A stretch of 64,000 nucleotides of DNA from Trichodelitschia bisporula (GCA_010356995.1 ML996707.1:372001-436000), one strand, 5' to 3'; shown: positions 30,200-42,948, numbered from the stretch's first letter. The notes: generated by a model from the letters alone, not told the origin. Made by a program: numbers and translations.

Positions 30200-32096
30200 T
30201 TACGACTTCAAATCTTTCGAGACCTCGCGCTCCTGCGTCACGTCGTCAAGCTTCTCCCCATCAGTCCCCTCCGGAGTTTTGCCCTCCAGCGTGACATCCA
30301 AGCCCTCCTCGCGCAAGGCCTCCTTCTGCTCCTCCGTAAGCGTCGACTCATCAAGCGTGATCCTGGGACCAGTGAACCTGCTTTCATCAGCATCCTGTTA
30401 TCTCCAGGCACGAGACCGGGGACATACCACTTGCGCGCATCAATATAATAGTACGCCAGCGAGCCCCCCCAGACCGCCGAATTGATAACGACTGTGTAGT
30501 TCATGGTATCCGCGTCCGGATTCGGCCCACCGACCGGCATCATAGACAGCACAATACCGAAAATCAAGAAAATGATCGCCGTCCACGCAATCGGAATACT
30601 CAACTTCCCCGTGTAAAACGGGCCGGGCTTGAACTTATGCTGGCCCCAGATCACACGGCAGGCAATCGGAACCCCCCAAGAAAGGTTATTACCCGCCACG
30701 GCAAGACTGAAAAGGGCTTGCGCGGCCGCCGGCGCAATCAGACACAGCAACCCCAGGATCGCGGCTAGGATGACGCACCCCCACGTCGTGCGCAGAGGGA
30801 TGTATCCGAAGCGCTTGGAGATGGGGCGGAAGAAGGAGGAGAAGGGGAGGGCACCGTCGCGACTGAAGGCCCAGGACTGGCGCGAGGCGGCGACGGTGAT
30901 GGACAGGCCCATTAGGAACTGTGTGAAGGCTAAAAGGAGCATGAGCGCGATGGTTGCCTTTTTGCCTAGGGAGTCATAGTATATTTGCGCCATGGGCTGG
31001 CCGAAGGGGGTGGTGAGGAGGTGCTCTAGGTCCTGAGACATGCAGGCGGCAAGAACGATGGTTATGATCCAGCCGAAACCCCAGCAGGCCCCGATGGACA
31101 TCAGGATACCGTACGGCACGGCCTTTGTAGCATTGGTGGCCTCCTCTGAGATGTGGACTGTGCTATCAAAGGCGCCTAATGCTGTTAGCTGGAAATCATG
31201 GCTTGCACGGACAATACTTACCGATTGTCCAGATAGGGGAGAGCCAGGAGAGCATGAAGGTCCACCCCGTGGGCCAAGTAGTGAGGTTGGCGGTTGTAGC
31301 GAAGATATACTTCCCATCATTCCTGTGATGGCGACTACCGATCGGAAGCGCAATGACGGTAATGGCAATGAGGAGAAAATTGGCCACGACGAATACCGTC
31401 TGGAGTTTCCCCATGACTTTGGACAGCACCGAAGCGAGAACCCCATGCATCAGCACGCATGCAAGGAACACGGCGTACGTGACTCCATTCGAGGGCTTCC
31501 ATTCTCCGTCCCGAGCCACGACTACGACGGACAGGAGCATCAAGGAGAATCCATAGTCAATGGAGCAAAGACCGCCGATGAGACCGAGGGTGTTGGAGTA
31601 CCCGACCAGGAAGCTCAAGGGATTGCGCGCCTTCGGGCTGGCGAAGAAATGTGTCCACCAGTAGAGACCACCGGAGGTGGGCATGGCGCTGCCCAGATCG
31701 GCCATGGCGAGGCCCACGATGAAGATAAACATGCTGGCCAGAAACCAGCCCTTATCACGTCAGTACCGGGTAACCAAGGCGGAGCAACCAAACTGGGGTC
31801 GACGTACCCACACCAGTCCCACCGGCCCAGCAGGAATGCTGTATGCCAGCGTACTGGCAATTGAGGGGAGCAAGCCCATAATGCTAAAGGCAAGACCAAA
31901 CACTTCAATCAGGGTAAACGATCTCCTGAGCTCCTGCTTGTAACCAAGCCTCGCTGCGCATCACGGTGAGCTAAGATTCATACTAGAGAGCTTGGGCGGG
32001 CATACCAAGGACTGCAGCATCATCTTCGCTAGAAAGGTTAAGTTCAGGCGTATCAGCGTGGTGAGCCGCCTCTAGCGATGCCTTCGATTCAACCAT
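30200..32096 (-). CDS. Amino acid/GABA-type permease (APC superfamily)
   Basis: Five exons, 32096-32006, 31953-31808, 31750-31222, 31175-30428 and 30377-30200, with introns of 52, 57, 46, 50 bp, 563 residues. After a polar N-terminus comes LGYKQELRRSFTLIEVFGLA, the entry to TM1 in this fungal family. Then come about twelve hydrophobic segments with GLAMADLGSAMPTSGGLYWW, DSTVHISEEATNATKAVPYG and VAASRQSWAFSRDGALPFSS. The C-terminus is acidic and ends EVSKDLKS. These signatures fit the GABA/choline/polyamine permease branch (Uga4/Hnm1-like), a plasma-membrane or vacuolar proton-coupled importer. The exact substrate cannot be told from sequence. All junctions keep the frame, so it looks functional. 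Confidence 0.85.
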
Positions 32097-33062
32097 GGCG
32101 ATCCGTTGTATTGGAGTGTGAAAGTGCAAAGCAACACAGAGTCACTGCAGAACAGGGGATCCTCACCAATAAGTAGGGCCAGATTTTCGACAGCTTGGTT
32201 CAATCCAGATCTGCGGGCGAGATTGACGTCGGTGAATTTACCATAAGCTCTCATATCTGCACGATTATTGGCTCAGACGGTCATCATGATAGGCACTGCA
32301 CACTGATAAGTGATGGGCGGCAGGGTTCAAGCTGCAGCGTGTCAGACTCCGAAGACAGGCGTGGGAGGCCAGCCGCGGGACCAGTGCGCGGGATATTGCG
32401 GGGAAGATAGCTTCCACGTTGGAGAGATAGGCTCCGGAAAGGTTGTGTTGCTCAGCGGTAATTGCGTCTCTTTCGCGGCTGCTGTCGTGATTTCGCGATC
32501 TGGGTAACATCCCGATTTTGTGGGAGCATGGCCGGTTTGAGAATAAAGGTGGTATGAGCTGGCGCAGTGTTACCCAATCTCATCTTATGACACTGGGTGG
32601 GATGTAGGGTTGTTGCTACCAGCATCTCAGCACGACATGGAGGATAAGAGATCCCCGCATCGCATGTTTGGTAACGAGTTAACGTTAGTCCTGAATCGAA
32701 GGAATGCGGGCCATGTCTTGGTGGCGGGGCAATTCCGCCGTAGCATCCGCTAAACTCGGATTGGCATCTTCAACCATCCTCTTATAAGCTTGACAGCAAG
32801 AAGGCGTGGAAGGCTACCAAAGTTAGGCTTGGTGCGCGATGTTCATCCTGCTTTATTCCCGTGCTTTAATCTACGGCCAACGAGACAGCCAATCATCAAT
32901 GCGCTAACGTCGACGGTGAGCTGCAAGGCTATCAGTCAATGATAGCGTTTCACAACGGCCGCAGAGGACAACAAAAGCAAACTCCAAATGCTCCAACAAC
33001 CTTGCGACTCCAAAAACCAACCCGAGGAAACTCGACGCCACTTGACTTCACATGCCACCGGG
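32097..33062. other. Intergenic between the permease and cupredoxin genes
   Basis: Promoter side of the permease and 3' side of the cupredoxin gene. No other gene seen. Confidence 0.5.
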
Positions 33063-33858
33063 CTAGAACATCACAGCCACACCCGCCGCAACTGCCAACA
33101 ACCCAAGCCCAGTCCGCGCCCGCTCGCCCGCACTGCGCGGAGCCGTGGTATTTGCCGCCGCGGCTCCGCCTCCGGCCTGCCCGCCCGAAACCGATGGCGT
33201 ACCGGCCTGGCCTGGCGAGACGTTGTTCGCTGCTTGCTTGGCCTTATCGGTGTACTGCTGGAGCGTCTGTCCCGAAGCCGGCCTATTTCTGTCAGCTCTG
33301 CCGGGTGGTGCCCTGAGGTAAGTCTTACGGGTTGATAACGCCCACCATGCCGTCCTGGCAGTGCCGGGCCTGCGAGCAGTAGAACCAGATCGGGTTGGTG
33401 TCTTTGATTGGCAGGGTATAGGTGAGTTGGCCCTCGGCGTTGGTGGGCATGAAGCCGGAGAAGAAGGCGTTGGGTGCGCTTTGCACTAGAGGCACGCAAG
33501 GCTGATCGAAAGATGATGAGACGACGGAGTGATTCTATCTGATCAGTACAGTGTCGAGCATCGGCAAATGACGCACCTTTGAGTAAAACTGGAACTGGAC
33601 CATCTCGCCCGGCTTCGCCATGATGCTATTCGGCGAAAACACCAGGTCGTTGTTCGCGCTTCCCACTTTGACAACCCACACGGGGACCGCTCCGGCCGCG
33701 CTGTTGCCGCCGTTGCCACTTTGCCCAATGACACCGCTGGCTGTGCTTCCTGCGGATGTGCTCACTGGTGTTCCGGTCACGCCCATGGTGAATGTCTGCT
33801 GGGCGGCGAGCGCAGGCGCGAGGAGCGCTGCTCCGAGAAGGAATGTCTTGAGCTGCAT
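33063..33858 (-). CDS. Secreted cupredoxin-domain protein with predicted GPI anchor
   Basis: Exons 33858-33577, 33534-33329 and 33282-33063, introns 42 and 46 bp, 235 residues. A signal peptide is evident (MQLKTFLLGAALLAPALA). The cupredoxin domain carries VKVGSANNDLVFSPNSIMAK, then KNHSVVSSSFDQPC and WFYCSQARHCQDGMVGVINP. The His, Cys, His and Met positions match a type 1 copper site. A Ser/Gly/Ala-rich stretch precedes a hydrophobic C-terminus (GLGLLAVAAGVAVMF), a GPI-attachment pattern. This is the fungal 'extracellular serine-rich protein' family, found at the cell surface, with unknown function. The product looks intact. Confidence 0.85.
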
Positions 33859-35118
33859 GACTGCGGCCGTGGATTACTAGTAGAAGATAGCCTGATAGGT
33901 TGGGTTGCGAGATGAATCCCTATTATACGGCGTCAAGGCAGCGTCTAGGGCCGTGAAGTCGAAGTAAAGACTACCGGAATCAATGGACGAGAAGTGGAAA
34001 GGGACCGAGAGATTGAGCCACAGCTTCGACAGCGAAGCAGTAAAGGGTGGGAAGGAGAAGAAAGCCATTGTCACGGCGGAGAGCAGCAACCGCATTAAGA
34101 GTTATGTACGCCACAGCCCCCAGCTGTAACGCCGTGAATGTCATAATGGTGTTGCATCCAAACTGCTCCGGACCGGGTAGAGAGTCAATGAGTCTGGTTT
34201 GTTGCAATCTCGAAACGAAACTGTACCTGTGTCGCATTACAGCTGGAGGGCTCGCCGTCTTTGACGGGGCCGTGTGACGCTCGGCTCTCCCCAGAAGGCA
34301 TTTAGGTGAAGTAGGCGTCTACTCAAACTTTCTTGGATTCCCCAGCATTCTAAGTGCCTAGAGTTATGGATGCTAACAAGATGATTAAGAGGTTAGATTG
34401 GATAGCGCTTCTTTCATCGCGCTGAGGCCCGGCAAGGAATAGGGAGTACGGGGTTTGAAGAGGTCGGATGGGGAGCGTTCCGACGTTTGATCGTTTGAGG
34501 CCCGAAACACGACCCCCCACCGCCACCCGGGACGCCACCATCCGCAAGGCTATCACCGTTCATGATGCAGGTTCCGATCAGGAAACCGAAGCAAAACGGA
34601 AAGCTTATTGTTAAAGGCAGATTGCCCGGTGGGAAGAAAGTGTTCAAAGTCAGAATGGGATAAGGCGAGCCAGCCTTCCAAACCTTGGGACCGTCAATTG
34701 GTCGCTCCTCCAGCCTTCCCTTTAGTCCCTTCACTGCCAGTATCAGATAAAGCTTCAGCAACCAGAAGGTCAACCTCAAAGCAGTCCAGCCCTAAATAGA
34801 CCATGATTCTGGGCACTCCCCCAGCATATCGTGCCAGGACCGCAAAAGCAGCAGTCGATCTTCGCTTTGATGATCACAAGGTAAAGCAGAAGTCTAATCT
34901 GATGCCAGCCTCTCATATCCACATCTTGAACGTCTGATGCTCCTTCACAATCCAAAGATCATCAGCTCCATGGCAATATGAGAATCTTCAGCTGAACGTA
35001 CCATCTCGAAGGGTATTGCAATATCGCCGCCCATGACCGGACGCAACTCCATGCGCTTGAACGCCGCATCGATGCCCCACCCCACCATCTCAGTAGCCCA
35101 ACGTCATGCTCATGCCCG
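33859..35118. other. Intergenic, no gene seen
   Basis: Lies between the cupredoxin start and the end of the CENP-X gene. An uninterrupted minus-strand frame at 34,414-34,779 has no ATG start and no recognised content. Confidence 0.45.
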
Positions 35119-35678
35119 CTAAAAGTCAAGCACAAGCTGCGGCGCCAACTTCTCCAAATCCTCAACCTGCCCCTCATTAGCCCATCCCCACCTTCACGGC
35201 GCGCACTAACCTGCAAGAACCCCGCATCAGGCCCCATATCCCCCGCCTCCCTCTCCGCCGCCCTCCTCTCTTCCATCGCCCGCGCAATCGCCTCCCTCAC
35301 AAACGTCTCCACATATTTCCCCACAACACTCATAGCCTCCGCCCCAATCTTCGTGCCCTCGTCCTCGAACCCATCGCGCAGTAACCGGGCAAGTAGCTTC
35401 TCTGGTATCGGCGGCGGCTCGTCGTCGTCTACTATCCCGCGCCGCGCGGGCCGAACCTCCTCCTGCTCCTCGATCTCTGATCCTTCGGTCGAGCTCGCAT
35501 TTTCGTCGTCGGAGGCAGGTGCGGCGCGGGCTTTGCCCTTCCCTTTTGCGGTGGACTTGGTGACACCGCCGCTGGTGCGCGCGCTGGTCGCTTTGGTCCT
35601 GGAGGTGCTAGCCGCGGCGGGCTTCGCGACTGGACGCGGGGGCTTGAAAGGCGCGTGGCTGGCGCCTTTGGGAGGCAT
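35119..35678 (-). CDS. CENP-X / MHF2-type histone-fold protein
   Basis: Exons 35678-35211 and 35166-35119, with a 44-bp intron (GTTAGT donor, GCTAATG branch, GCAG acceptor), 171 residues. The histone-fold part starts near residue 93: IPEKLLARLLRDGFEDEGTK, then AMSVVGKYVETFVREAIARA, and ends VEDLEKLAPQLVLDF, formed by the last exon. The family binds CENP-S (MHF1); the pair acts at kinetochores and with the FANCM/Mph1 helicase in replication-fork repair. The first 90 or so residues are an Ala/Lys/Ser-rich disordered extension followed by an acidic patch, so the protein is about twice the usual length. Confidence 0.85.
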
Positions 35679-36296
35679 GATGTATATGCTCCGTTTGGAG
35701 GTCGTATGGAAGCTTGCGCTACTTCTTTGCTAGTAGGAGAACGACAGAAACTTTGCAGGCGTTTGAGGGGTGGCGCTCGCTACGCCGTAGAATGGGGCCC
35801 TTGAGAAAGTGGATGCGCGTTTGAGGCGCGTCCAGCAACGCGTCGCATAAAGAAAGTCACGTGATTGATATAGAGACAGCAACCGTGAGTGAGAGGAACC
35901 GCTTCGCTCGCTAAGAGCCTTGTGAACCATCAATGCCAGTGGCCTATTACTAGTTATGTTATCTCACTTTTGTTACGAAAGAGTCCAGAAGGCTGGAACA
36001 TTGTTCGAGCCTCTCCGACGCGATTGACGTCATCAGGCCAGCACCCAGAACTGCATTAATCATAAAAGGCAGATGCGCTCCGCCGCTATCGTACACATCT
36101 AGGGAAAGAACACCTGCCTAGCCAGACCTCCATCACCGGATATCTAGAATGCGACCATAACCGTTACGCCGAACCCATGCTGACGCCATGAAAGATACCC
36201 GAAACCTTCGCGACAACCCCACTCACGCAAAGACACGCAGTAAGTAAGAGGGAAAGGGGACAGACCAAGATACAGGAGAGTTACCCCGATCAGCGA
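35679..36296. other. Intergenic, no gene seen
   Basis: Upstream of CENP-X and downstream of the MIF-domain gene. No distinctive sites recognised. Confidence 0.5.
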
Positions 36297-37619
36297 TCAG
36301 CGTTTGAATATTGCGGCGAGGCTCTTGCGTTTGCCGAGCTTCGGGGGACTGCTCTGAGGAATAGGCGGCGGCGGTGGGATTCGCGGAGTCTCGTTTTTGC
36401 TAATAGAGCTTTGCTCTACAGCAGCCGCCTTCCCGTTACTGCTCATGGGTGACTTGGAGCCGTCGTGGTTCGGGGGAGCGGGGGAAGGGGTCATGCGGCC
36501 ATCGGCACGCTCGATCGAAGCCGGAATCGCCGGGACGGCGGGATCTGTGGGTTCCGATGTTTTAGCGGATTTGTTTGACTTGAGGGACAAGATGGATTTG
36601 GCGGAAGATTTACGATTAAGGTCTTTGATCGACGGCTTTTTGCCCCCCAGGAACGACTTGCGCTTCTGCGATGCTACTTCACGCCCCTTCGCTTCTTGCT
36701 CTTTCTTCTCCGCCTTGCTCTTCTTGCGGGAACGGCCCGTCAGCGCACGGCGGATGCTGGGAGTAGTCTCTTCGGTATGGATCTTCTCCTGGCGCTCAAT
36801 CTCGCCAAATACGGTGGTGCCTCTCGTCGCGAGGCGTTCTTCCGGGATGGCCATGAAGCGCACGACTCCGCGCTCCGGCGGAACCTGAAGCAGCTCTGCC
36901 ACATACTGCTGAAGCAGGTAGGCGTTGCGCTTGTTGGTCACGGGCTGGACATCCACCGGAATCGTGGAGATGGCGAGGACGTAGGTGGGGTCAAAGGTGC
37001 CACCCATGAGCATGCAAAGGGAATGCTCAACAGTAAGGTGGATGTGTGCCTCGGAACGGCGATAACGCTGCGCTAGGTAGCTGGACAGGCCGGTGATGAC
37101 TGCGTATTCATCTTTTATCTAGCGTTCAACGTTAGGTAAAGCGGGTACGCACTCGGAGAGGCTCACGATGACGTTGCTGCGAAGCTCGACCACAACGGGC
37201 GATTCCCGGCGGACGCGCTCCTTGACATGGCTGACATGGTCCTCCTTGTAGGCAAACTCATCCTCGAAGTACTCAACCCGTTTTTTCGCAGCACTATCGC
37301 CAGACGTGATGGCCATTTTGTGCTCTTCCCCCACTAACCGCGGCCTTGCTTCAATGACTTCCACTTGTACCGCTGCGTCGAAGCGGGCTTCAAGAACCGG
37401 GTGGTCGTACGGGTCGATGTCAGCTGGGAGATTGTGGAATGAGAATCCAGACAGCGCACGCGAACGCTCTTGGCCGTCGCCGTGCGCCAACGAAAGTATC
37501 GTCTCGGCAGTAGCAGGTGAAGTTTCACTGCGCTCGCTCGGCGATGTGGATGAGTGTGTCGAATAGGTGTCAAGAATATCAGAGTTAACGGAAGAGTCTG
37601 AGCCAAACGAAGTCCTCAT
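36297..37619 (-). CDS. MIF/tautomerase-fold domain protein with long disordered flanks
   Basis: Exons 37619-37167 and 37118-36297, with a 48-bp intron (GTGAGC donor, CTAAC branch, CTAG acceptor), 424 residues. The intron interrupts the domain. The domain (about residues 140-260) reads SPVVVELRSNVI, then YAVITGLSSYLAQRYRRSEA, HIHLTVEHSLCMLMGGTFDP and TNKRNAYLLQQYVAELLQVP. It ends VVRFMAIPEERLATRGTTVF. This follows the beta-alpha-beta pattern of macrophage migration inhibitory factor. MIF enzymes use a free N-terminal proline, but here the matching Pro is internal, so tautomerase activity is doubtful unless the protein is processed. The C-terminal 150 residues are Lys/Ser/Pro-rich and end LGKRKSLAAIFKR. 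Role unknown. Confidence 0.75.
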
Positions 37620-40354
37620 GGTCAACGAAACCAGCGCGCCCCAATGCGGTGAATGTCGGACAAATTCCAAAAAAAGCGGCCGAGCTCAACGGTCGCGGGG
37701 TTCCGCTGATACGGCGCCGAGAATAGCGGACAACGTCCTGTAGGATCAAGAAGGCGCACAGAAGCTACGACGCTGATGATCGGGTTTTCAGCTAAGCTGT
37801 CTTCGTAAAAGCTATTCCTATGCAAGTGTGGTGGTCGAAAGATGGTTGGTTCCCGGTTTTAACGGTGGGAGGACAAGTGCTGAACCGGGATCGAGGATGA
37901 TGATGTGTGTCTCCGATGGGTCGGCATCGGGTGGTGTTTTCGTCTGAATGTGCGCAACGAGCGGTAGACTACTGTAGGGCACTGCCGTCGATGTGGCGGG
38001 AATGCTTCACCACAGGGGATGAGGGATGATCACGATGAGGGGAAGTAGGAGGAAGTACGGATGGTAGTGAGAATGGTAACGACAAAAAATGACCGCAGTA
38101 CTTGCTTCAGACGTATAGCAGTACTTCAATGCACTTCCACTTATATCATAAGTGGTGAGGGAGGAAATGAAGAGGAAGAAAGATAGGACGCCCTTTTCAC
38201 GATGATGGCTTCACGGTACGACATAACCCCGACCATTCCCATGCCCGGCACTTACGCCCCTCTTCTTACTACTCCTCGACTTTGTTTGTTCTTGCCGCAC
38301 ATTATTCACGCTTGACTTCTTGAGGTTGTGATGTGAAAAGCACGACCCGCATCACACGCCTTACTACTTTGCGTTAGCACTGTGCGGCGTTCCTGGTCCA
38401 GTGGAGTGGTGCGGGCTTGCACCCCCTGCGACGACCTCTCCGTACCTCTTCAATTGACCAATAAGCAATCAGACGAGTTTTCATGCCAAGGCCCCTGAGA
38501 AGCGGGGGGCTTTTGTGCCGCGAACCGGAAGACAGGTCAAAGACATCTCGGTACGTGCCCTCTGGTCCTCCCGCTGCAGTTCGATGCATCTGCGATGAGA
38601 TGACAGCCGACGTTTGAGCAACTCATCTGTTCGACTTTGACGCGCTTCACAAACCTTCTGCAAAAAGGCGTATGCAGACAACCGCTGTCGGTCGTCGACC
38701 TCTAGACGCGGATAGCGACAGCTGGCAGCCCCCCACCGGCCTCACCCCTTCCAGCAAATTAAAAAGCCTCAGAACCGCGTTGATGCACTGGTCCTGTGTA
38801 TCTATTGACGGGAGATCAACTTCAAGGATCAGAACTCCTGAGCAATACGGATGTAGCCCAGTGAATTAAGGGCCTTGGTCTTTCAGCTGAACAAGAACTT
38901 CAGCTTCCAACGCGAGCCTGTATCCTGCATCGTCTCCTATATCAGACTTTTCTCAATAGTGTGGCGAAGGGCGCCCTATCATACAGCCCCCATCGCGCAC
39001 AAGAAGACTTCATCCCCCCTGAACCTCTATCCTGGATGTCCAACTGCATGCTGCCGTCGGTCGCGAAATCCGCCACTGGAGTCTTATCGCCTTTATATTC
39101 GCATCTGATCGTAGCCCTTTGCATTCGCGGCTTGAGCCTTGGCCCTTTTAGTTTAGAGCGATGCAGTTAGGTTGATCGCAATCTGCTATTGGCCTGGTCT
39201 AGGCCAAAAAGTAGCTGTCTGGATTGCGTCATGGTGGCTCCCGTAGTTCACTTCCGACTTTGGGGAGATCTACAAACCGCCGAGAATATTTTGTCTTGCC
39301 AGTTAAGGCTTACCAACAACCTCAAGCCTGACAGAGATCCCTGAATGCCTGAAGACGAAGGATTATTCCCGAAAAGCCTGGAGCTCATCGGATCAATTGA
39401 CTCGTATGAGTTGAATTGGTAGGTATCCGAATGCAACCGGTACTCCTGATGCGCTCCGTCCGCTGCCGAACCGTCAATCAGGGGTTTGAATGGATGCTAC
39501 TCGACGATGCGGACAGATGTGGTAACTACACATTGACGTCGATGCTCGTCACACCGGATGTCCGAGGAATATGAAAAGCCCATATCAAGTCGTTCTTCCC
39601 GAGCTTCTACTCTATATTCTACGAAAGGCCGTACACAGCGATCATTGAACAGAATTATCTTCAGCATGGACGGTTCGCCATATCAGGATATCGATCGAAA
39701 AAACTCGCTGATTATTGCTTAGGTGACAGTTCGGCCAGAGCCATGGAGCGTGGTGCTTCAACGTAAAGCTACGGGACCAGCCAGTTCGTCTGTTGACTCT
39801 TGAACAGAGCCATCAAAAATACCGACTTTACGGATGGCATATACGAAGATTGCGCGCCGGTTGTGGTGCGACAACTCCCTGGCTAACCTCCAGTGCTGAT
39901 GGCCTTTAGGAGCCGATGGGCGAAAAGACATCGGGCGATCCACCTCCAGCCATGAGCCCAAAGGGCTCCATTGGAAAGCATTTCATGTGTCCGCAGCACC
40001 CCTCCCTGGAAGCACAAGTGCTGATTATTTCTAGCCGAAGGGAGCATAGGCCGAGCCGCGCAAAAGAGTAAGGATAGAATGATTATGAATAAGTCTGGTG
40101 ACAACGGAGCATCTGCACCTATGTGGGAGAGGCATTCTGGGACTAGGAACTAGAATATACTACTACGTAGAGAACTGGTCTCGAGCATCCCAAAGTTGCT
40201 TCAAGGGAGGTTCCAGCATCAAACCAAACCTGTTGTCCATATCAGTCACGTGATAGGGCGCTCGGATAGAATCCGTGAACCTTAATTCCGCACTACGGGC
40301 AGCGAATGAGTCTTAGCTGCGGCGCTTCCAACGACTGCAAGTCAACAACTCACG
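37620..40354. other. 2.7-kb divergent intergenic region, no gene recognised
   Basis: Lies between the divergently transcribed MIF-domain and SWC5 genes. Short frames on both strands show no motif or splice structure. It is unusually long for the gene-dense half of the window. Confidence 0.4.
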
Positions 40355-41417
40355 ATGCCCCCGCCGGTGGAAGATGACGAGATTTACGATTCCGCCTCAG
40401 ACGGTGACTTCAACCCCGATTTGGTCCTAGCGGATGCCGGATCCTCCTCGGACGATGAAGACGCAGCACCGCGCGTGAAGAAGGCGGCACGGAAGCGCGT
40501 CCGTGATGACGACACCCTTCCCGACGCCGAGCTTGACTCCGGAGACGAGGCTACAATACAGGAGAGAAAGAAGAAGCGCCGGAAAGCAGAAAGTGATGCT
40601 GCCGAGGCTGATGATGAAGTGCTCTCTGATGGCGAAGGCGGGGAGGGCGGGTTTGTCAAGACGCGGGCACAGCGGCGGAACGAGTACGCCATACCTGCTG
40701 GATTCCCACGGCGCCCTACTGACTACCTATAGAGTACAGGAACGGAGACCGCTCGCTCGAGTGGACGGTGCCACTATTGACGTCGATGCGCTTTGGGCGC
40801 AAATGAGCAGCGCCCCGGTCGGCAAGCCTCCAGAGCCGCCTCCTGCCCCTCGCGAAAATCCCGGCGATTACATTGTGATCAAGCGCTCTACGGCCTTTGC
40901 GGGCCAGGTCACAACGGAGGAGCGGCGCGTGCTTAAGTCATCCAAGGAAGCGCAACTGTACCTAGCGGAGCAGGAGGCGCTCAAGAAAAAGGAAGCCGAG
41001 AAGGAGGCGGCACAAGCTGAGGCTCCTATGGATGATCGTGACGGCCCGAGCCGCCTACCGCTCAGACGGCCTTTGAAGCGACCTCAACGGTTTGAACCGA
41101 ATCCATCTGGACTAGTTAAAGGTCTCCCAGCCCACCAGCAACTGCGGTGGCCCCGAAGCAAGCCTGCCGTCTCAGACGCGGAGAACAGTGATATCCAAGG
41201 CGTACAAGTCAGGTCGAACCTTGCACCTGCGACAAAGCTCAACACGGTCGATAAGTCGAGACACGACTGGGCTGGCTTCGTGGACAAGGAGGGTATCGCG
41301 GACGAACTGGACGAGTACGGGAAGAGCAAACAGAACTACTCAGGCAGAGCGGACTTCTTGAATCGGACAGAGCACAGGCGCGAGCAAGAGAGGAGGGCGG
41401 CCAAAGCCAAGGGCTAG
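40355..41417 (+). CDS. swc5: SWR1 chromatin-remodelling complex subunit Swc5 (BCNT family)
   Basis: Exons 40355-40683 and 40733-41417, with a 49-bp intron (GTACGC donor, CTGAC branch, TATAG acceptor), 337 residues. The N-terminal third is acidic and disordered (EDDEIYDSASDGDFNPD and further Asp/Glu runs), suited to histone binding. The C-terminus is the BCNT-C domain: TKLNTVDKSRHDWAGFVDKE, then GIADELDEYGKSKQNYSGRA and DFLNRTEHRREQERR. In yeast, Swc5 activates the SWR1 exchange of H2A for H2A.Z in the nucleus. The product looks intact. Confidence 0.88.
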
Positions 41418-41922
41418 TCAGTTGTTTGGGCATCTTGTTGCTGGCGTTTGGCTTTGTGATACCCCGGTTGTTCACGCTTCTTCGCTTATATCTGCTGGTC
41501 TCTTGTTGGTCTGAAAAGCGGACATGTTTTGACGGAGAACTGAAAGTAAAGGTACGCTTTCAGCATAGGAGTAAGAGCGCTACATGGAAACTATGAGCTA
41601 GTAGTAATATTATGCAGCTCCTAATCGTGCTATGCAGACTGCAGTGCCCCGATCGGCGGTCCGACCCCGCTTGTGCTGACTGGAGCTGTCCGATGAGGGG
41701 TAGCTGCCCCCGCCGCCTGTGTGGCAGCTGCTACGAGGTATGTGCAGACACGTCTCTCTTCAACCTCAACCAGTCAAAGCAAGAAATATCTTGAGCACCA
41801 GGAAAAATCAACACTGTCTGAGCGGCGTCTTCAATCAAAGTTTGCGTTCTCGCACTTCAGCCTCGCGGCCAACCTCGTTTCAAGCTTCTAAACCGTATCG
41901 CCAGCTTCATATTCGATCCAAA
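41418..41922. other. Intergenic between SWC5 and the amidohydrolase gene
   Basis: No gene seen. Both flanking genes run on the plus strand. Confidence 0.5.
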
Positions 41923-42948
41923 ATGGCTTCAATGATCCCTCTCATCACACTCGAAGGTATCTACTCCTCTCGTCTCCAAACCATACCCTAATCCCCCGTA
42001 GAGCACTTCTTCTCCACCGCAATCGGCACCCCCCAAACCTACGCCGAAATGTACAAGCACCTCCCGGGCGTCGAAGACAAACTCCACGACGTCAGCGACC
42101 TGCGCCTGGCCGAAATGGCCAAAGGCGCCGTAACCAAGCAAGTCATCTCCCACGCCCCCGGCATGGGCGCCCTCTCGCCGTCCGACTGCTCTAGCGCAAA
42201 CGACGAGCTGGCAGCCAGCGTCCGGAAGCTCCCCAGCCGCTTCGCCGGCTTCGCGGTGCTCTCGCTCCGTGACCCTGAAGCGGCGGCGGCCGAGCTGCGC
42301 CGTTGTGTAACGGAGCTCGGGTTCGTGGGCGCGCTGATCGATAACCACGTCGAGGGGGTGCACTACGAGGGGTCCGCGTTTAAGCCGATCTGGGCCGCGG
42401 CGCAGGATCTCGATGTGCCGATCTACCTGCACCCCGTATTCCCGACGCGCGAGATGCAGACGCGGTATGCGGGGGAGATTTCAGTGGGCGCGGCGAGTAG
42501 TTTGGGGACGAGTGCGTGGGGATGGCACTCGGAGACAGGGCTGCACGTGCTGAAGCTGTTTGCCGCGGGGGTGTTCGATGAGTTTCCGCGGCTGAAGATT
42601 ATAGTGGGGCATTTCGGGGAGATGTTGCCATTTATGCTGGGTCGTGTGGTGAGGCTTTCGCAGAGATGGGGCCCCCGTGAGAGGCTGTTTAGGGAGGTGT
42701 ACCGTGAAAATATTTGGGTTACGACTAGTGGGGCGTCGAGTGATTGGGGGGTTGATGCTATGGGGACGATTCTGAGGAATACGAAGATGGATCACATACT
42801 GTACAGTGTGGACTATCCGTTCGCGAAGAATGAGGATGGGCTTACGTTTATGGAGGAGCTGCGCGAGAGTGGGCTGGTGACGGAGGAGGAGTTCAAGGAT
42901 ATCGGGTATCGGAATGCCGAGAAGCTGTTGCGGATAACGGTCGACTGA
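41923..42948 (+). CDS. ACMSD-type amidohydrolase (probable aromatic decarboxylase)
   Basis: Exons 41923-41956 and 42002-42948, with a 45-bp intron that splits the EEHF motif, 326 residues. Metal-site candidates are the E/H of ITLEEHFFST, H in IYLHPVFPT, H in IIVGHFGEMLPF and D in LYSVDYPFAKNEDG. This is the amidohydrolase-2 pattern of the ACMSD, 2,3-dihydroxybenzoate decarboxylase and uracil-5-carboxylate decarboxylase group. Such enzymes remove CO2 from aromatic or heteroaromatic acids without an organic cofactor. The substrate is not predictable here. No pathway genes lie beside it. Confidence 0.85.

Noticed and set aside
30378-30427. Basic C-terminal extension of the permease when this segment is read through
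   Set aside because: It is an intron with a GTATGT donor and GCAG acceptor. Splicing restores a frame ending in an acidic tail typical of the family.
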